From assembly GCF_003432485.1 (NCBI RefSeq), contig NZ_QVNQ01000001.1, positions 496,001 through 560,000 of the forward strand: DNA of 64,000 nt, given 5' to 3'. This DNA comes from Actinomadura spongiicola (GTDB taxonomy: Bacteria > Actinomycetota > Actinomycetes > Streptosporangiales > Streptosporangiaceae). The notes under the pieces were generated by a model. The model saw nothing but the letters and a program-made list of their open reading frames with translations, searched no databases and was not told where the DNA came from. The first letter of the stretch is position 1; the number at the start of each line of letters is the position of its first letter. This document shows positions 1 to 8,936 of the stretch, one piece after another. The position numbers and the translations under genes are program-made.

Positions 1-328
1 GGTCAGGCTCGCGGTCGGGGAGGCGTGCTCGCGTGCGGTGGAGACACATCGCCGGCACTGCCCCGACGAGCCCGTCCGCCTGGAACTGAGCGGCGCCGAC
101 CGCCGGTTCGAGGTGACCGTCAGCGACACCGTCCCCGGCGACGACCCGGCGGGCGGCCTGCCGACGGCCCCGGACGCGGCGGAGTTCGAGTACGGCTTTG
201 GCGAGGACGCCGCCGAACTCGGCCTGGCCGTCATCGCCGGGCTCGCCGACGATGTGGAGATCGCCGCGACGCCCAAGGGGGTCCAGATACGGATGAGCTG
301 GCCGGCCGAAGCCGAGGCGACCATCTGA
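1..328 (+). CDS. anti-sigma factor-type ATP-binding protein (RsbW/ApgA-like), 5' end missing
   Basis: The open frame runs in from the left edge in frame 2 and ends at TGA 326-328, so only the C-terminal 108 codons are present. It begins with AVGEACSRAVETH, which matches the N-box (E-x2-x-N/R-A-x2-H) of GHKL ATPases of the RsbW/SpoIIAB anti-sigma class. The later part (ELGLAVIAGLADDVEI, then a final strand) fits the C-terminal half of that fold. Family members bind and inhibit sigma factors and are released by an anti-anti-sigma partner. In Streptomyces the order bldG - apgA (anti-sigma) - hppA is known; the pyrophosphatase downstream here makes an ApgA orthologue likely, but the bldG-like gene would lie outside the window. 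The ORF ends normally and no truncation other than the window edge is seen. Confidence 0.75.
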   Translation, partial: VRLAVGEACSRAVETHRRHCPDEPVRLELSGADRRFEVTVSDTVPGDDPAGGLPTAPDAAEFEYGFGEDAAELGLAVIAGLADDVEIAATPKGVQIRMSWPAEAEATI

Positions 329-1583
329 CGCGCCCGATTTCGACGAAGGCCCTGCCGCACCCGCGACAGGGCCTTCATCGTGACGTCCTGCAAAACGAGG
401 CAATGCCACCGCCTCGATCTCCGAACTGCCGCAGATTGATGGATGGGTGTTGCGTCAGTGATCGGGGGCTGGGGAGTACCGCAGGCGGTGCGGGGCCAGG
501 GACGTGAGGCCCTTGGCTGCGAGCGCGACAGTAGGTGGGAGCCCAGGGGTGTCTCAAGGTTGGCCTTCAGTCATGCGTCAGCGTCCGAGCAGGCGCGGGA
601 GTGGGCATATGGGGACACTTTGCGAAGGAGCGTCGGATTCGCTGCGGCAAGGCGAGCGCTCCTACGGCACTTGAGACAGAGCCTTGGTGCGTGGCGGGGG
701 TGTGGTCTAGGACGTCCTAGCTTGGATGAGGGTGGGGCGGTCGACGGTGTGCCAGGGCGGGCAACTAGGACATGCAGTGTCGGGACGCTGCTGTGGGTTG
801 GCGGCGCGCTGGTGGTTGGGGGCGGACCCCGGCCGTGTCGCGCAGGCGTCGGGCTGAGCTGATGCGGCGACGGCAGCCCCCGCGCGGCGGACGGCAACGC
901 CCAGCGGAGCGCCGCCGTCCGCCCTGAGATGTGGGCGTGATGGGGCGCTCTGCGAAGGGACGTCGAGTTCACTGACGGCCAGCAGCGGCGTGAGCCGTCG
1001 GGCGAGCGTCCTGAAACACGCCTCAGCGCATGTGCTGGGTGGTGTGGTGGGACGTCTTGGTCCCCGAGTGTGGGTGCGTTGGGTGCCGGGTGTGCCGGCG
1101 GAGGTAGGGCAGGCGTCCGGGGGGTCCGGACGGAGGTTCCGGGGGGAGTTTCTTCTGGGGCTGATGTGACTTGTGGGGTGTGGGTGGCGCGGGCCTGCGG
1201 CTGTTGATCTTGGTTGGTGTGGATTTAGGTCTAGACATTTTGCGATTTAATGCCTAGCTTAAATGGAGTGCTGGTAGGGCGCTGATGTGTGGAGTGTGGT
1301 GCGCGCCTGCCGGTGTGGCCGCGGGGTAATAGCGGGCTAACCAGGGCTGACCTGCGGAAATGCCGCATGGATCGGCAGTCATGTCAAATTCCGGCATATC
1401 GTTTGTTGCAATTCGGCGACATCTCTGTCCATGGCCGTGCGGCCTTAACAATCGACTGTCGCGTGCGTAGACTCCCGGGACCCGCGCTGCCGTGCGAGGC
1501 GTTCGAAATCATGACTCGCGGGGTACGCGGTAAAGATCGTCTTTTGACGGTCGAGATCGCAAAACCCCTGTCGAGGAGGACGG
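329..1583. other. gene-free, G/T-skewed intergenic region
   Basis: About 1.25 kb without a convincing gene. From about 430 to 1250 the + strand is strongly G over C and T over A (for example 1130-1200 is dominated by G runs), which is unlike both neighbours. Frames that stay open here encode low-complexity Arg/Pro/His or Gly/Val/Arg strings and have no ribosome binding site, so I do not call them. After 1240 the base composition becomes more A+T, which fits the promoter region of the pyrophosphatase gene. A strong Shine-Dalgarno sequence GAGGAGG lies at about 1572-1578, just before the ATG at 1584. Confidence 0.6.
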
Positions 1584-4037
1584 ATGTCTGGGCTTTCCCT
1601 GTCAAGCCCGGCCAGCGCGGAGGTGGATCTCGGCGGCGGCGACCTTTCTTTGGTCGTCGTCGTCGCCGTGATCGCACTGTTGGCACTGGCCGTCGCCGCG
1701 GGTCTCGTACGTGAGGTACTGGCCGCGGGCCAGGGCACCACGAAGATGCAAGAGATCGCGCGGGCCGTTCAGGTAGGCGCGGGTGCCTATCTGAAACGCC
1801 AGTTCCGAACGGTCGCGGTCTTCGTCGTCCTGATCCCGCTCGTTCTGTTGCTGCTGCCGGCCGACTCCACCGGTGAGCGGATCGGACGGTCGGTCTTCTT
1901 CGTCATCGGTGCGCTGTTCTCGGCCGTCACCGGGTTCACCGGCATGTGGCTGGCGGTCCGGGGCAACGTCCGGGTCGCCGCGGCCGCCCGTGAGGAGGGC
2001 GGCGAGCGGGTCGCGATGCGCATCGCGTTCCGCACCGGCGGCGTCGCGGGCATGTTCACCGTCGGGCTCGGCCTGTTCGGCGCGGCGGTCGTCGTGTTGG
2101 CCTACCAGGGCGACGCGCCCAAGGTCCTGGAGGGCTTCGGTTTCGGTGCGGCGCTGCTCGCGATGTTCATGCGGGTCGGCGGCGGCATCTTCACCAAGGC
2201 CGCCGACGTCGGCGCCGACCTGGTCGGCAAGGTCGAGCAGGGCATCCCCGAGGACGACCCGCGCAACGCCGCCACCATCGCCGACAACGTGGGCGACAAC
2301 GTCGGCGACTGCGCGGGCATGGCCGCCGACCTGTTCGAGTCGTACGCGGTGATGCTGGTCGCGGCGCTCATCCTCGGCACCGCGGCGTTCGGTACCGAGG
2401 GCCTGGTGTTCCCGCTGATCGTCCCGATGATCGGTGTCATCACCGCGGTGATCGGAATCTTCGCGGTGGCGCCCCGCGAAGGCGACCGCTCCGGTATGAC
2501 GGCGATCAACCGGGGCTTCTTCATCTCCGCGGCGATCTCGGCGGTGCTCGTGGCGATCGCCGCGTTCGCGTACCTGCCCTCGTCGTTCGCCGAGCTGAAC
2601 GGCGTCACCGACACCGAGATCCGCGGCCTGGACGCCGACCCGCGCCTGGTGGCGCTCGGCGCGGTCATCATCGGCATCGTGCTGGCCAGTGCGATCCAGC
2701 TACTCACCGGCTACTTCACCGAGACGAACCGCAAGCCGGTCCAGGAGGTCACCAACAGCGCCCGCACGGGCCCCGCGACCGTCATCCTGTCCGGTATCTC
2801 GCTCGGCCTGGAGTCCGCCGTCTACACCGCGCTCGTCATCGGCGGCGCCGTGTACGGGGCGTTCCTGCTCGGCTTCGGCAACACCACCGTCGCGCTGTTC
2901 GCGGTGGCGATGGCCGGTACCGGGCTGCTGACCACGGTCGGCGTGATCGTCTCGATGGACACCTTCGGTCCCGTGTCCGACAACGCGCAGGGCATCGCCG
3001 AGATGTCCGGGGACGTGCAGGGCGAGGCCGCGGCCGTCCTGGAGCGGCTGGACGCCGTCGGCAACACCACCAAGGCGATCACCAAGGGCATCGCGATCGC
3101 CACGGCCGTGCTCGCCGCGACGGCGTTGTTCGGCTCGTTCCGGACGACGGTCATCTCCGCGCTGAACGACGCGTCCGACGACGCCAAGGACGCCCTCGGC
3201 GACTTCAGCGTCTTCAGCCTGTCGATCGACAACCCGAACGTCCTGATCGGTCTGATCATCGGCGCCGCGGTGGTGTTCCTGTTCTCCGGCCTGGCGATCA
3301 TGGCGGTCGGCCGCGCGGCCGGACGCGTCGTCGTCGAGGTGCGCGAGCAGTTCCGCACCAAGCCCGGGATCATGGACTACACCGAGAAGCCCGACTACGA
3401 CCGGGTCGTGGACATCTGCACCCGGGACGCGCAGCGTGAGCTCGCCACCCCCGGACTGCTGGCGATCATGACCCCGATCGCGGTCGGTTTCGCCCTCGGC
3501 TACGCGCCGCTCGGCGCGTACCTGGGCGGCGCGATCGCGGCCGGTGTGCTGATGGCGGTGTTCCTCGCCAACTCCGGCGGCGCCTGGGACAACGCCAAGA
3601 AGCTCGTCGAGGAGGGCCACCTCGGCGGCAAGGGCAGCGAGGCGCACGAGGCCACGATCATCGGTGACACCGTCGGCGACCCGTTCAAGGACACCGCCGG
3701 GCCCGCGATCAACCCGCTGATCAAGGTGATGAACCTGGTCGCGTTGCTGATCGCGGACGCGGTCGTGACCTACGCGGGCAACATGGTCCTGCGGGTCGCG
3801 GTGACCGCGCTGTCCGTCGCCGTCGTGGTCGCGGCCATCCTCGTCTCCAAGCGGCGCGCCGACCCGATCGCCGAACCCGCCGTCGAGGGCGGCCCGCCCG
3901 AGCCGAGCGCGACGGAGAGCGGCGCGGCCAAGGGCGGCGCCATCGAGAAGGGCGCCCCCGAGGAGGCGGCCGTCGGCGCCGACAACGGCACCGCGGCCGA
4001 GTCCGGAACCGAAGAATCGTCCACGAACAAGGCCTGA
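1584..4037 (+). CDS. hppA: K+-independent H+-translocating membrane pyrophosphatase
   Basis: Integral membrane pyrophosphatase that hydrolyses PPi and pumps protons out of the cytoplasm. The 817-residue product has many hydrophobic helices and the family's catalytic motifs: DVGADLVGKVE at residues 208-218, then DDPRNAATIADNVGDNVGD, and near the C-terminus DNAKKLVEEG and GDTVGDPFKDTAGPA. The motif GNTTKA at 493-498 has Lys497, where K+-dependent enzymes have Ala; this marks the K+-independent H+-PPase subfamily. The start is ATG 1584 with SD GAGGAGG. A hydrophilic Ala/Glu/Gly-rich tail of roughly 60 residues after the last helix is longer than usual. A strong hairpin follows the stop. The position downstream of an anti-sigma gene matches the Streptomyces bldG locus. 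Confidence 0.97.
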   Translation: MSGLSLSSPASAEVDLGGGDLSLVVVVAVIALLALAVAAGLVREVLAAGQGTTKMQEIARAVQVGAGAYLKRQFRTVAVFVVLIPLVLLLLPADSTGERIGRSVFFVIGALFSAVTGFTGMWLAVRGNVRVAAAAREEGGERVAMRIAFRTGGVAGMFTVGLGLFGAAVVVLAYQGDAPKVLEGFGFGAALLAMFMRVGGGIFTKAADVGADLVGKVEQGIPEDDPRNAATIADNVGDNVGDCAGMAADLFESYAVMLVAALILGTAAFGTEGLVFPLIVPMIGVITAVIGIFAVAPREGDRSGMTAINRGFFISAAISAVLVAIAAFAYLPSSFAELNGVTDTEIRGLDADPRLVALGAVIIGIVLASAIQLLTGYFTETNRKPVQEVTNSARTGPATVILSGISLGLESAVYTALVIGGAVYGAFLLGFGNTTVALFAVAMAGTGLLTTVGVIVSMDTFGPVSDNAQGIAEMSGDVQGEAAAVLERLDAVGNTTKAITKGIAIATAVLAATALFGSFRTTVISALNDASDDAKDALGDFSVFSLSIDNPNVLIGLIIGAAVVFLFSGLAIMAVGRAAGRVVVEVREQFRTKPGIMDYTEKPDYDRVVDICTRDAQRELATPGLLAIMTPIAVGFALGYAPLGAYLGGAIAAGVLMAVFLANSGGAWDNAKKLVEEGHLGGKGSEAHEATIIGDTVGDPFKDTAGPAINPLIKVMNLVALLIADAVVTYAGNMVLRVAVTALSVAVVVAAILVSKRRADPIAEPAVEGGPPEPSATESGAAKGGAIEKGAPEEAAVGADNGTAAESGTEESSTNKA

Positions 4038-4046
4038 CCGTCTGAC

Positions 4047-4084
4047 CACGGGGACCGGTGGCTCACCCGCCACCGGTCCCCGTG
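4047..4084 (+). terminator. hairpin terminator after hppA
   Basis: A perfect 15-bp inverted repeat, cacggggaccggtgg (4047-4061) and ccaccggtccccgtg (4070-4084), with an 8-nt loop, starts 9 bases after the hppA stop. There is no U-tract, as is common for actinomycete terminators. Confidence 0.85.
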
Positions 4085-4487
4085 CGCATTTCGAGGACGA
4101 TGTCCCGCAGCCACCCCCTCCGGGCCGGTGACCGGCTGGTCGGCGTTTGTGGAGGTCTGTGTGGTGGAGAGTCTTCGGCAGGGCCTGACTGGTCGATCGG
4201 CGGGATCGGTGGCGTGCCCGCCACCGTGGGCCCGGTGACCGGCGCGGACGCCTGCGTCCGAAAGGCTCGGACAGGCTCACAAAGCCTGAGCGTTCACCAT
4301 GAGGAGCGACGGCGCAGCTGCCGTCGGTCTCCAGTCGCGGTTGGGGACGGTGTCTCGGGGTCGTCACGGCCGGGTGCGGCTCAGCCGTGTGGGTGCCTCG
4401 TTATGGTCTGGTGGACGGCGGCCATACGCTGTTGGGAAGTGCGGACGTCCATCGGGCGGCGCGGGAGCAGTGAACGCGGGAGGCGCT
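4085..4487. other. intergenic region without a recognised gene
   Basis: About 400 bp between the hppA terminator and the small membrane-protein gene. Open frames run through it but lack ribosome binding sites and show no family motifs. It presumably contains the promoter of the small gene at 4488; I cannot assign -35/-10 elements with confidence. Confidence 0.4.
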
Positions 4488-4604
4488 GTGGCGAGCGGCG
4501 ACAAGCCGACGATGTCGGGACCGAAGGGCATGGCGCTCATGCTCGGCGCGATGCTCGGCATCCTGCTTCTGATCTGGGGCCTGGCGGCCCTCGTCGCCCC
4601 CTGA
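4488..4604 (+). CDS. 38-residue single-helix membrane protein
   Basis: Start GTG 4488 is preceded by GGGAGG at 4478-4483, a good Shine-Dalgarno sequence at 4-nt spacing. The product begins MASGDKPTMSGPKG and continues with one membrane helix of about 20 residues (ALMLGAMLGILLLIWGLAAL) ending at VAP. An in-frame ATG at 4512 is a less likely start. A longer reading beginning at 4299 has Arg/Gly-rich low-complexity sequence upstream and no SD, so the short form is chosen. It belongs to no family I recognise. It stands alone between the hppA terminator and the SixA-like gene, about 190 bp upstream of the latter. Function unknown; the combination of SD and clean transmembrane segment makes it probably real. 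Confidence 0.6.
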   Translation: MASGDKPTMSGPKGMALMLGAMLGILLLIWGLAALVAP

Positions 4605-4796
4605 CGTCCGCCGCGCGTTTCCTGTGAGCACGGCGTCCCGCGTTCCGCGACGACACCGGTCACCACGGCGACCCCGCCACGATCTCCAGGTTCGCGATCG
4701 CGTCCGAAGGCCCGGCCGGGGGCTGAAGCAGAAGCGAGACGATGCCGGTGATCGCGTCGCGTTTCTCGACGATCCCCGGGCCGATGGAGGAGAGAG

Positions 4797-5264
4797 ATGC
4801 CAGAACTAGTAGTGCTTCGTCACGCCAAGGCCGTCGCGGGGTTGGGGATCCCGGACGTCGATCGAACGCTCAATGAGCGCGGACGGCGGGACGCCGCGGC
4901 GGCCGGGGAGTGGCTGCGGGCCAACGATCTCGTTCCCCGGCTGGTGCTCTGCTCCACGGCCGCGCGGACGCGGGAGACGTTGGCCCTGCTCGCGGTCGAC
5001 GCCGAGGTGAGGTTCGAGTCCGGCATCTACGACAACGACCCGGACGGGCTGCTCGACCTGGTCGCCCAGGTCCCGGACGACGTCGAGCGGGTGTTGCTGG
5101 TCGGGCACAACCCGTCCGTGCACCAGCTCGTCCATGACCTCTCCGGGGAGGCGCCGGACGCGTTCCCGACCTGCGCGCTCGCCGTGATCGAGGTGCCGGG
5201 CACGTGGGCGGACGTCCGTCCGGGCGTCGGAACGCTTCGTACGGTCCACACGCCGAAGGACTAG
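4797..5264 (+). CDS. SixA-like phosphohistidine phosphatase (histidine phosphatase superfamily)
   Basis: Small single-domain member of the histidine phosphatase superfamily, which uses a phospho-histidine intermediate. Residues 7-10 LRHA give the RHG-type motif with catalytic His9; the second catalytic histidine is in LVGHNP (His104). The conserved LNERGRRDA and CSTAARTRET segments of SixA proteins are also present. At 155 residues it is the size of SixA, which removes phosphate from HPt-domain histidines; the substrate in actinomycetes is not established. ATG 4797 has SD GGAGGAGAG at suitable spacing. No operon partner is visible; the next gene is convergent. Confidence 0.88.
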   Translation: MPELVVLRHAKAVAGLGIPDVDRTLNERGRRDAAAAGEWLRANDLVPRLVLCSTAARTRETLALLAVDAEVRFESGIYDNDPDGLLDLVAQVPDDVERVLLVGHNPSVHQLVHDLSGEAPDAFPTCALAVIEVPGTWADVRPGVGTLRTVHTPKD

Positions 5265-5399
5265 CTGTACTGCCCATGGACGCTGGTGACGGCGCCGGGC
5301 CGTCGGCGAACTCTACGTCGTTTCATGGAGTGCGCTGATGCCCGTCTCGCGTCGCTGGATCGGGGTGTGGCGGACGCCTGTGCGCCGCTGAGACACGGT

Positions 5400-7643
5400 T
5401 CAGGGGCGTGGGGTGGCGGCGGACAGGGATGACTCGATGACCGTGGCGGTGTCGCGGCGTAGTGATCTGATGGTGTGGCGGGTGCCGGATACCTGGAAGA
5501 GGGCGTGCTGGACGGGGGTGAAGTCGTCCCGCCCGACGCCCGACTTGATCTCGGCGCGGCGGCGGCGGGTCAGCGTGGACAGGTGGGAGTCGAGATCGGC
5601 TAGTTCTTCGCGGAGTTCGTCGGCGGGGGTGGCCGCGTCCGGGTCGATGTCCTCGGGTTCCTCCAGGTTCTCCGCGGCCTCTTCGAGTTGGTCGGCCAGG
5701 CGGTCCAGGATTTCGGGGATCGGGCCGGTGTCGACGGCCTCCTCGCGGGACAGCCGCGCGACGGCGATGAGGTGGTCGCGGGTGCGGTGCGCGGCGTCCA
5801 CGGCGGTGCGGAGTTCTCCGATCAGATCGAGGTCGGGGAGGCGTTCGTGGCCGAGGCGGGCGCGGGTCTCGGCGACGGCCTCCGCGGAGCGTTCGGCGGC
5901 GACGATCGTGTCGTGGGGGAGCCGGACGCGTTCCCCGGCGAGGACGTCCGCCGTCGTCCGGACGAGACGGGCGTGGGCGCTGAGGAGCCGTTCGAGTTGG
6001 ACGGGTAGCCGTTCGAGGTGACCGGTGGGCCAAAGCAGCCTTACGGCGAGGTAGGTCAGGAGTGTCCCGGCGAAGGTCAGCACGATCCGTTCCCCGGCGG
6101 TGCGCCAGTCGGCGGGTGTGGAGAAGTCGAGCAGCATCATCGCCAAGGGGGTTCCGAACAGGGCCCAGTAGGCGTAGTTGACCGCGCGCATGGCGAATCC
6201 GGCGAGCGCGAAACCGAAGACGATCACGGCGACGGTGGGTGGGCCGGGGGCGAGGGTGAGGATCACGGCGGCGATGACGGATCCGGCGGCGGTGCCGCCG
6301 ACGCGCTGGACGACCCGTTCGACCGTCTCGCCGTAGGTGGCGCGCAGGCTCAGCATCGCGGTGATCGTCATCCAGTGCCCGTGGGAGAGGCCGAGGGCGG
6401 CGGCCAGCGACATCGCCACGAGGGCCGTCACGAAGACGCGTGCGACCTGCCGGAATCCGGGGGAGCGGGTGCGGACGGCGCGCCGCATCCGCGCCCAGAT
6501 CGGCATCGGGTCGAGAGTCTCCGGCATTTTGGGCGCGCGGGGGCGGAGCCGCAGGCCGCCCGCGACGATGCGGCGGGTGGACGCGACCTCGCCCGCGATG
6601 CGGTCGATCGAGCGGCGCACCTGGCCGATCAGCGACACCGCGATGAGGTCCTCGTCGCCGGCGAGCCCGGCGCGTCTGATGTGTTCGGCGGCCCGTCCCA
6701 TGCGGCGGACGGCGGCGGACTCCTCCCCGCCGAGCGGCGCGTCACCGGCGGTGGCGATGGCGCCGGCCAGCAGCCGCAGGCGTGCGGCGAGCGCCGAGAT
6801 CGCGGTCCGTGTCTCGAGTTCCCAGTCGCGGTCCGGTGGGTAGTTCTTCGCGGCCTCCAGGACGGCCTGGAGCGTCACCGTCTCGTGGAGGACGCGGCCT
6901 AGGCCGTCGATGAGTCGTTCCGGTCGGGTCGGGTCGCTGCGTCCCGATCTGTAGAGGCCGTAGGTGGTGCGTGCCGCGGTGAGCGCCTCGGACGCAGCGC
7001 GCCGTTTGGCCTCCCAGTCGGGGATACGGGTGACGGCGAGCAGGTCCGGGTTCGTCAGGTCGACCGCGTCGAGGGGGCTGCTGTCGGGGGCCGCGACGTC
7101 CTGCGCGACCGCGTCCAGCGCCTCGGCGACCGCGTCGGCGGCGTCGCTCAGGGCCGCGCGCAGGGGACGGAGCCGCCGCGCGGGCCATGGTGCGAGGAGG
7201 AGACCGGCGGTGAGCAGCCCGCCGGTCAACTCCAGCAGCCCGATGCCGATGACGTCGGCGGACGGCGGCCGGACGGCGCTGAGCAGCACCGCGAGCCCGG
7301 CCGTGGGCCCGATCCGCGGCACGGCGACGCCGAGCGCGATCAGCGGCGGGACGACGATGACGGACGGCCAGGTGTGCCCGGCGAGCAGCCCGCCGACCGC
7401 GGCCCCGACGGAGACGACGAGAACCCCGACGGCGAGGTCCCTGGCCCGTGCCCCGTACGGGCCTTCCGGCGCCCGCAACGCCACCAGGTACGCGCCCAGC
7501 GCGATCATCGAGCCCTGCGCGTCGTGGCCGGTCAGCGCGCCGACGAGCAGCGGCACCGCCATGGCGAGCGCCGCCGCCACCCCGTACATCGGCGCCGCGG
7601 CCCCGCCCACCTGGGCGTAGGCTTCGCGCGCCCGCCTGTGCAC
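5400..7643 (-). CDS. FUSC-family membrane protein (aromatic-acid exporter-like)
   Basis: A 747-residue integral membrane protein of the fusaric-acid-resistance/YccS type. It has two membrane blocks of several helices each (about residues 18-155 and 405-535), each followed by a long charged, helical cytoplasmic region; this duplicated layout is characteristic of FUSC proteins. The second block starts HGHWMTITAMLSLRATYGET, like the FUSC core. The family is thought to export small aromatic acids, but substrates are seldom known. Only 19 bp separate it from serB upstream, so the two are probably cotranscribed. The C-terminal tail is Arg/Asp-rich. The start at 7643 may be a GTG and was set by the open frame. 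Confidence 0.8.
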   Translation of the reverse strand: MHRRAREAYAQVGGAAAPMYGVAAALAMAVPLLVGALTGHDAQGSMIALGAYLVALRAPEGPYGARARDLAVGVLVVSVGAAVGGLLAGHTWPSVIVVPPLIALGVAVPRIGPTAGLAVLLSAVRPPSADVIGIGLLELTGGLLTAGLLLAPWPARRLRPLRAALSDAADAVAEALDAVAQDVAAPDSSPLDAVDLTNPDLLAVTRIPDWEAKRRAASEALTAARTTYGLYRSGRSDPTRPERLIDGLGRVLHETVTLQAVLEAAKNYPPDRDWELETRTAISALAARLRLLAGAIATAGDAPLGGEESAAVRRMGRAAEHIRRAGLAGDEDLIAVSLIGQVRRSIDRIAGEVASTRRIVAGGLRLRPRAPKMPETLDPMPIWARMRRAVRTRSPGFRQVARVFVTALVAMSLAAALGLSHGHWMTITAMLSLRATYGETVERVVQRVGGTAAGSVIAAVILTLAPGPPTVAVIVFGFALAGFAMRAVNYAYWALFGTPLAMMLLDFSTPADWRTAGERIVLTFAGTLLTYLAVRLLWPTGHLERLPVQLERLLSAHARLVRTTADVLAGERVRLPHDTIVAAERSAEAVAETRARLGHERLPDLDLIGELRTAVDAAHRTRDHLIAVARLSREEAVDTGPIPEILDRLADQLEEAAENLEEPEDIDPDAATPADELREELADLDSHLSTLTRRRRAEIKSGVGRDDFTPVQHALFQVSGTRHTIRSLRRDTATVIESSLSAATPRP

Positions 7644-7662
7644 GGTGCGTCCCCCCGAGGAT

Positions 7663-8871
7663 TCAGCCGGTTCCCTGGGGGTCGAGGGCGTCGGCGGCCT
7701 CTACCTCCTCGTGGGAGATGCCGAGGAGGAACAGGATCGTGTCGAGGTAGGGGACGCTCACGGCGGTGTCGGCGGCCTGCCGGACGACGGGTTTGGCGTT
7801 GTAGGCGATGCCGAGGCCCGCCGCCTGGAGCATGTCGAGGTCGTTGGCGCCGTCGCCGATGGCGACGGTCTGGCTGATCGGGATCCCGGCCTCGCGGGCG
7901 AAGCGTTCGAGGGCGGTGGCCTTGCCGGCGCGGTCGATGACCGGGCCGATGATCCGGCCGGTGATCTTGCCGTTCTCGATCTCCAAAGTGTTGGCGGCGG
8001 AGTAGTCGATGCCGAGATCCTCGACGAGGGCGTCGGTGACCTGGGTGAAGCCGCCGCTGACGATGGCGAACTTGTAGTCGAGGCGCTTCAGCGTGCGGAC
8101 CATGGTGCGGGCGCCCGCGGCGAGCCGGACCTTGTCGCGGACGTCGTCGATCGCGGCGGCGTCCAGCCCGGCGAGGAGCGCGACGCGTTCGCGGAGGGAG
8201 CCCTCGAAGTCGAGTTCGCCGCGCATCGCGGCCTCGGTGACCTTGGCGACCTCGTCGAGACAGCCGGCGTGCTCGGCGAGCAGTTCGATGACCTCGCCCT
8301 GGATGAGGGTGGAGTCGACGTCCATGACGATCAGGCGTTTCGCGCGCCGGTGCAGGCCGCTCTGCTGGACGGCGACGTCCACCTGCTGCTGCGCGGCCTC
8401 GGCGGCGAGCCCGGCGCGCAGGGCGTCGGGGTCGGCGCCGGACACGTCCATCTCGATGCAGGTGACGGGCGTGTGCGCGAGCCGTTCGATGCGGTCGATG
8501 TTGGCGCCGTGCGCGGAGATCCGGCCGGAGATCCCGGCCATGGCGGCGGGCTTCAGCGGCGCGCCGAGGACGGTGACGTGGAGGCGGCCGCGGCGCTTCG
8601 GTGTCCGCTTGTTGCGGCCCGTCGCCAACTCGATCTCCATGTCGAGGTCGTTCGCGACGCGTTCGGCGGCGTTCCAGACGCGGCCGATGTCGGTGCCCTC
8701 GCTGTAGGAGAGCAGGACGCCGAGGATGAGCCGCCCCCGGATGACGACCTGCTCGACGTCGGCGACGGTGAGCGGGAACTCGGCGAGTGTGGTGAACAGT
8801 CGCGAGGTCACGCCGGGCCGGTCGCGCCCGGTGAGCGTGATGAGCAGTGTGCGTTGCGCTGACCCGTCCAT
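7663..8871 (-). CDS. serB: phosphoserine phosphatase with two N-terminal ACT domains
   Basis: Catalyses the last step of L-serine synthesis, dephosphorylation of O-phosphoserine. The 402-residue protein has two ACT-like domains (about 8-75 and 97-165, the first with TGRDRPGVTSRLF) and a HAD phosphatase domain from about 180. HAD motif I is DVDST at 184-188 with nucleophile Asp184; SGGF lies at 272-275 and the metal-binding GDGANDL at 339-345. This is the mycobacterial/actinomycete SerB2 arrangement, in which the ACT domains mediate serine feedback. It precedes the FUSC gene closely and follows the QueA-like gene by 65 bp, so it may be in a longer leftward operon. Confidence 0.95.
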   Translation of the reverse strand: MDGSAQRTLLITLTGRDRPGVTSRLFTTLAEFPLTVADVEQVVIRGRLILGVLLSYSEGTDIGRVWNAAERVANDLDMEIELATGRNKRTPKRRGRLHVTVLGAPLKPAAMAGISGRISAHGANIDRIERLAHTPVTCIEMDVSGADPDALRAGLAAEAAQQQVDVAVQQSGLHRRAKRLIVMDVDSTLIQGEVIELLAEHAGCLDEVAKVTEAAMRGELDFEGSLRERVALLAGLDAAAIDDVRDKVRLAAGARTMVRTLKRLDYKFAIVSGGFTQVTDALVEDLGIDYSAANTLEIENGKITGRIIGPVIDRAGKATALERFAREAGIPISQTVAIGDGANDLDMLQAAGLGIAYNAKPVVRQAADTAVSVPYLDTILFLLGISHEEVEAADALDPQGTG

Positions 8872-8936
8872 AGCTGGTCACAACGGTACCGGGCGGAGAT
8901 GAACGGTCCGTGCACGAGGGTCCGCCGCGCGTCCGC

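Noticed and set aside
443-972. Overlapping open frames in the left intergenic region
   Set aside because: They encode Arg/Gly/Ser low-complexity sequence, lack Shine-Dalgarno sequences and lie in a G/T-skewed stretch; open frames arise easily at this G+C.
2700-4367. Long minus-strand frame antisense to hppA
   Set aside because: A shadow of the biased codon usage of hppA; the product is Arg/Gly/Asp-rich without motifs, while the plus frame has intact pyrophosphatase motifs.
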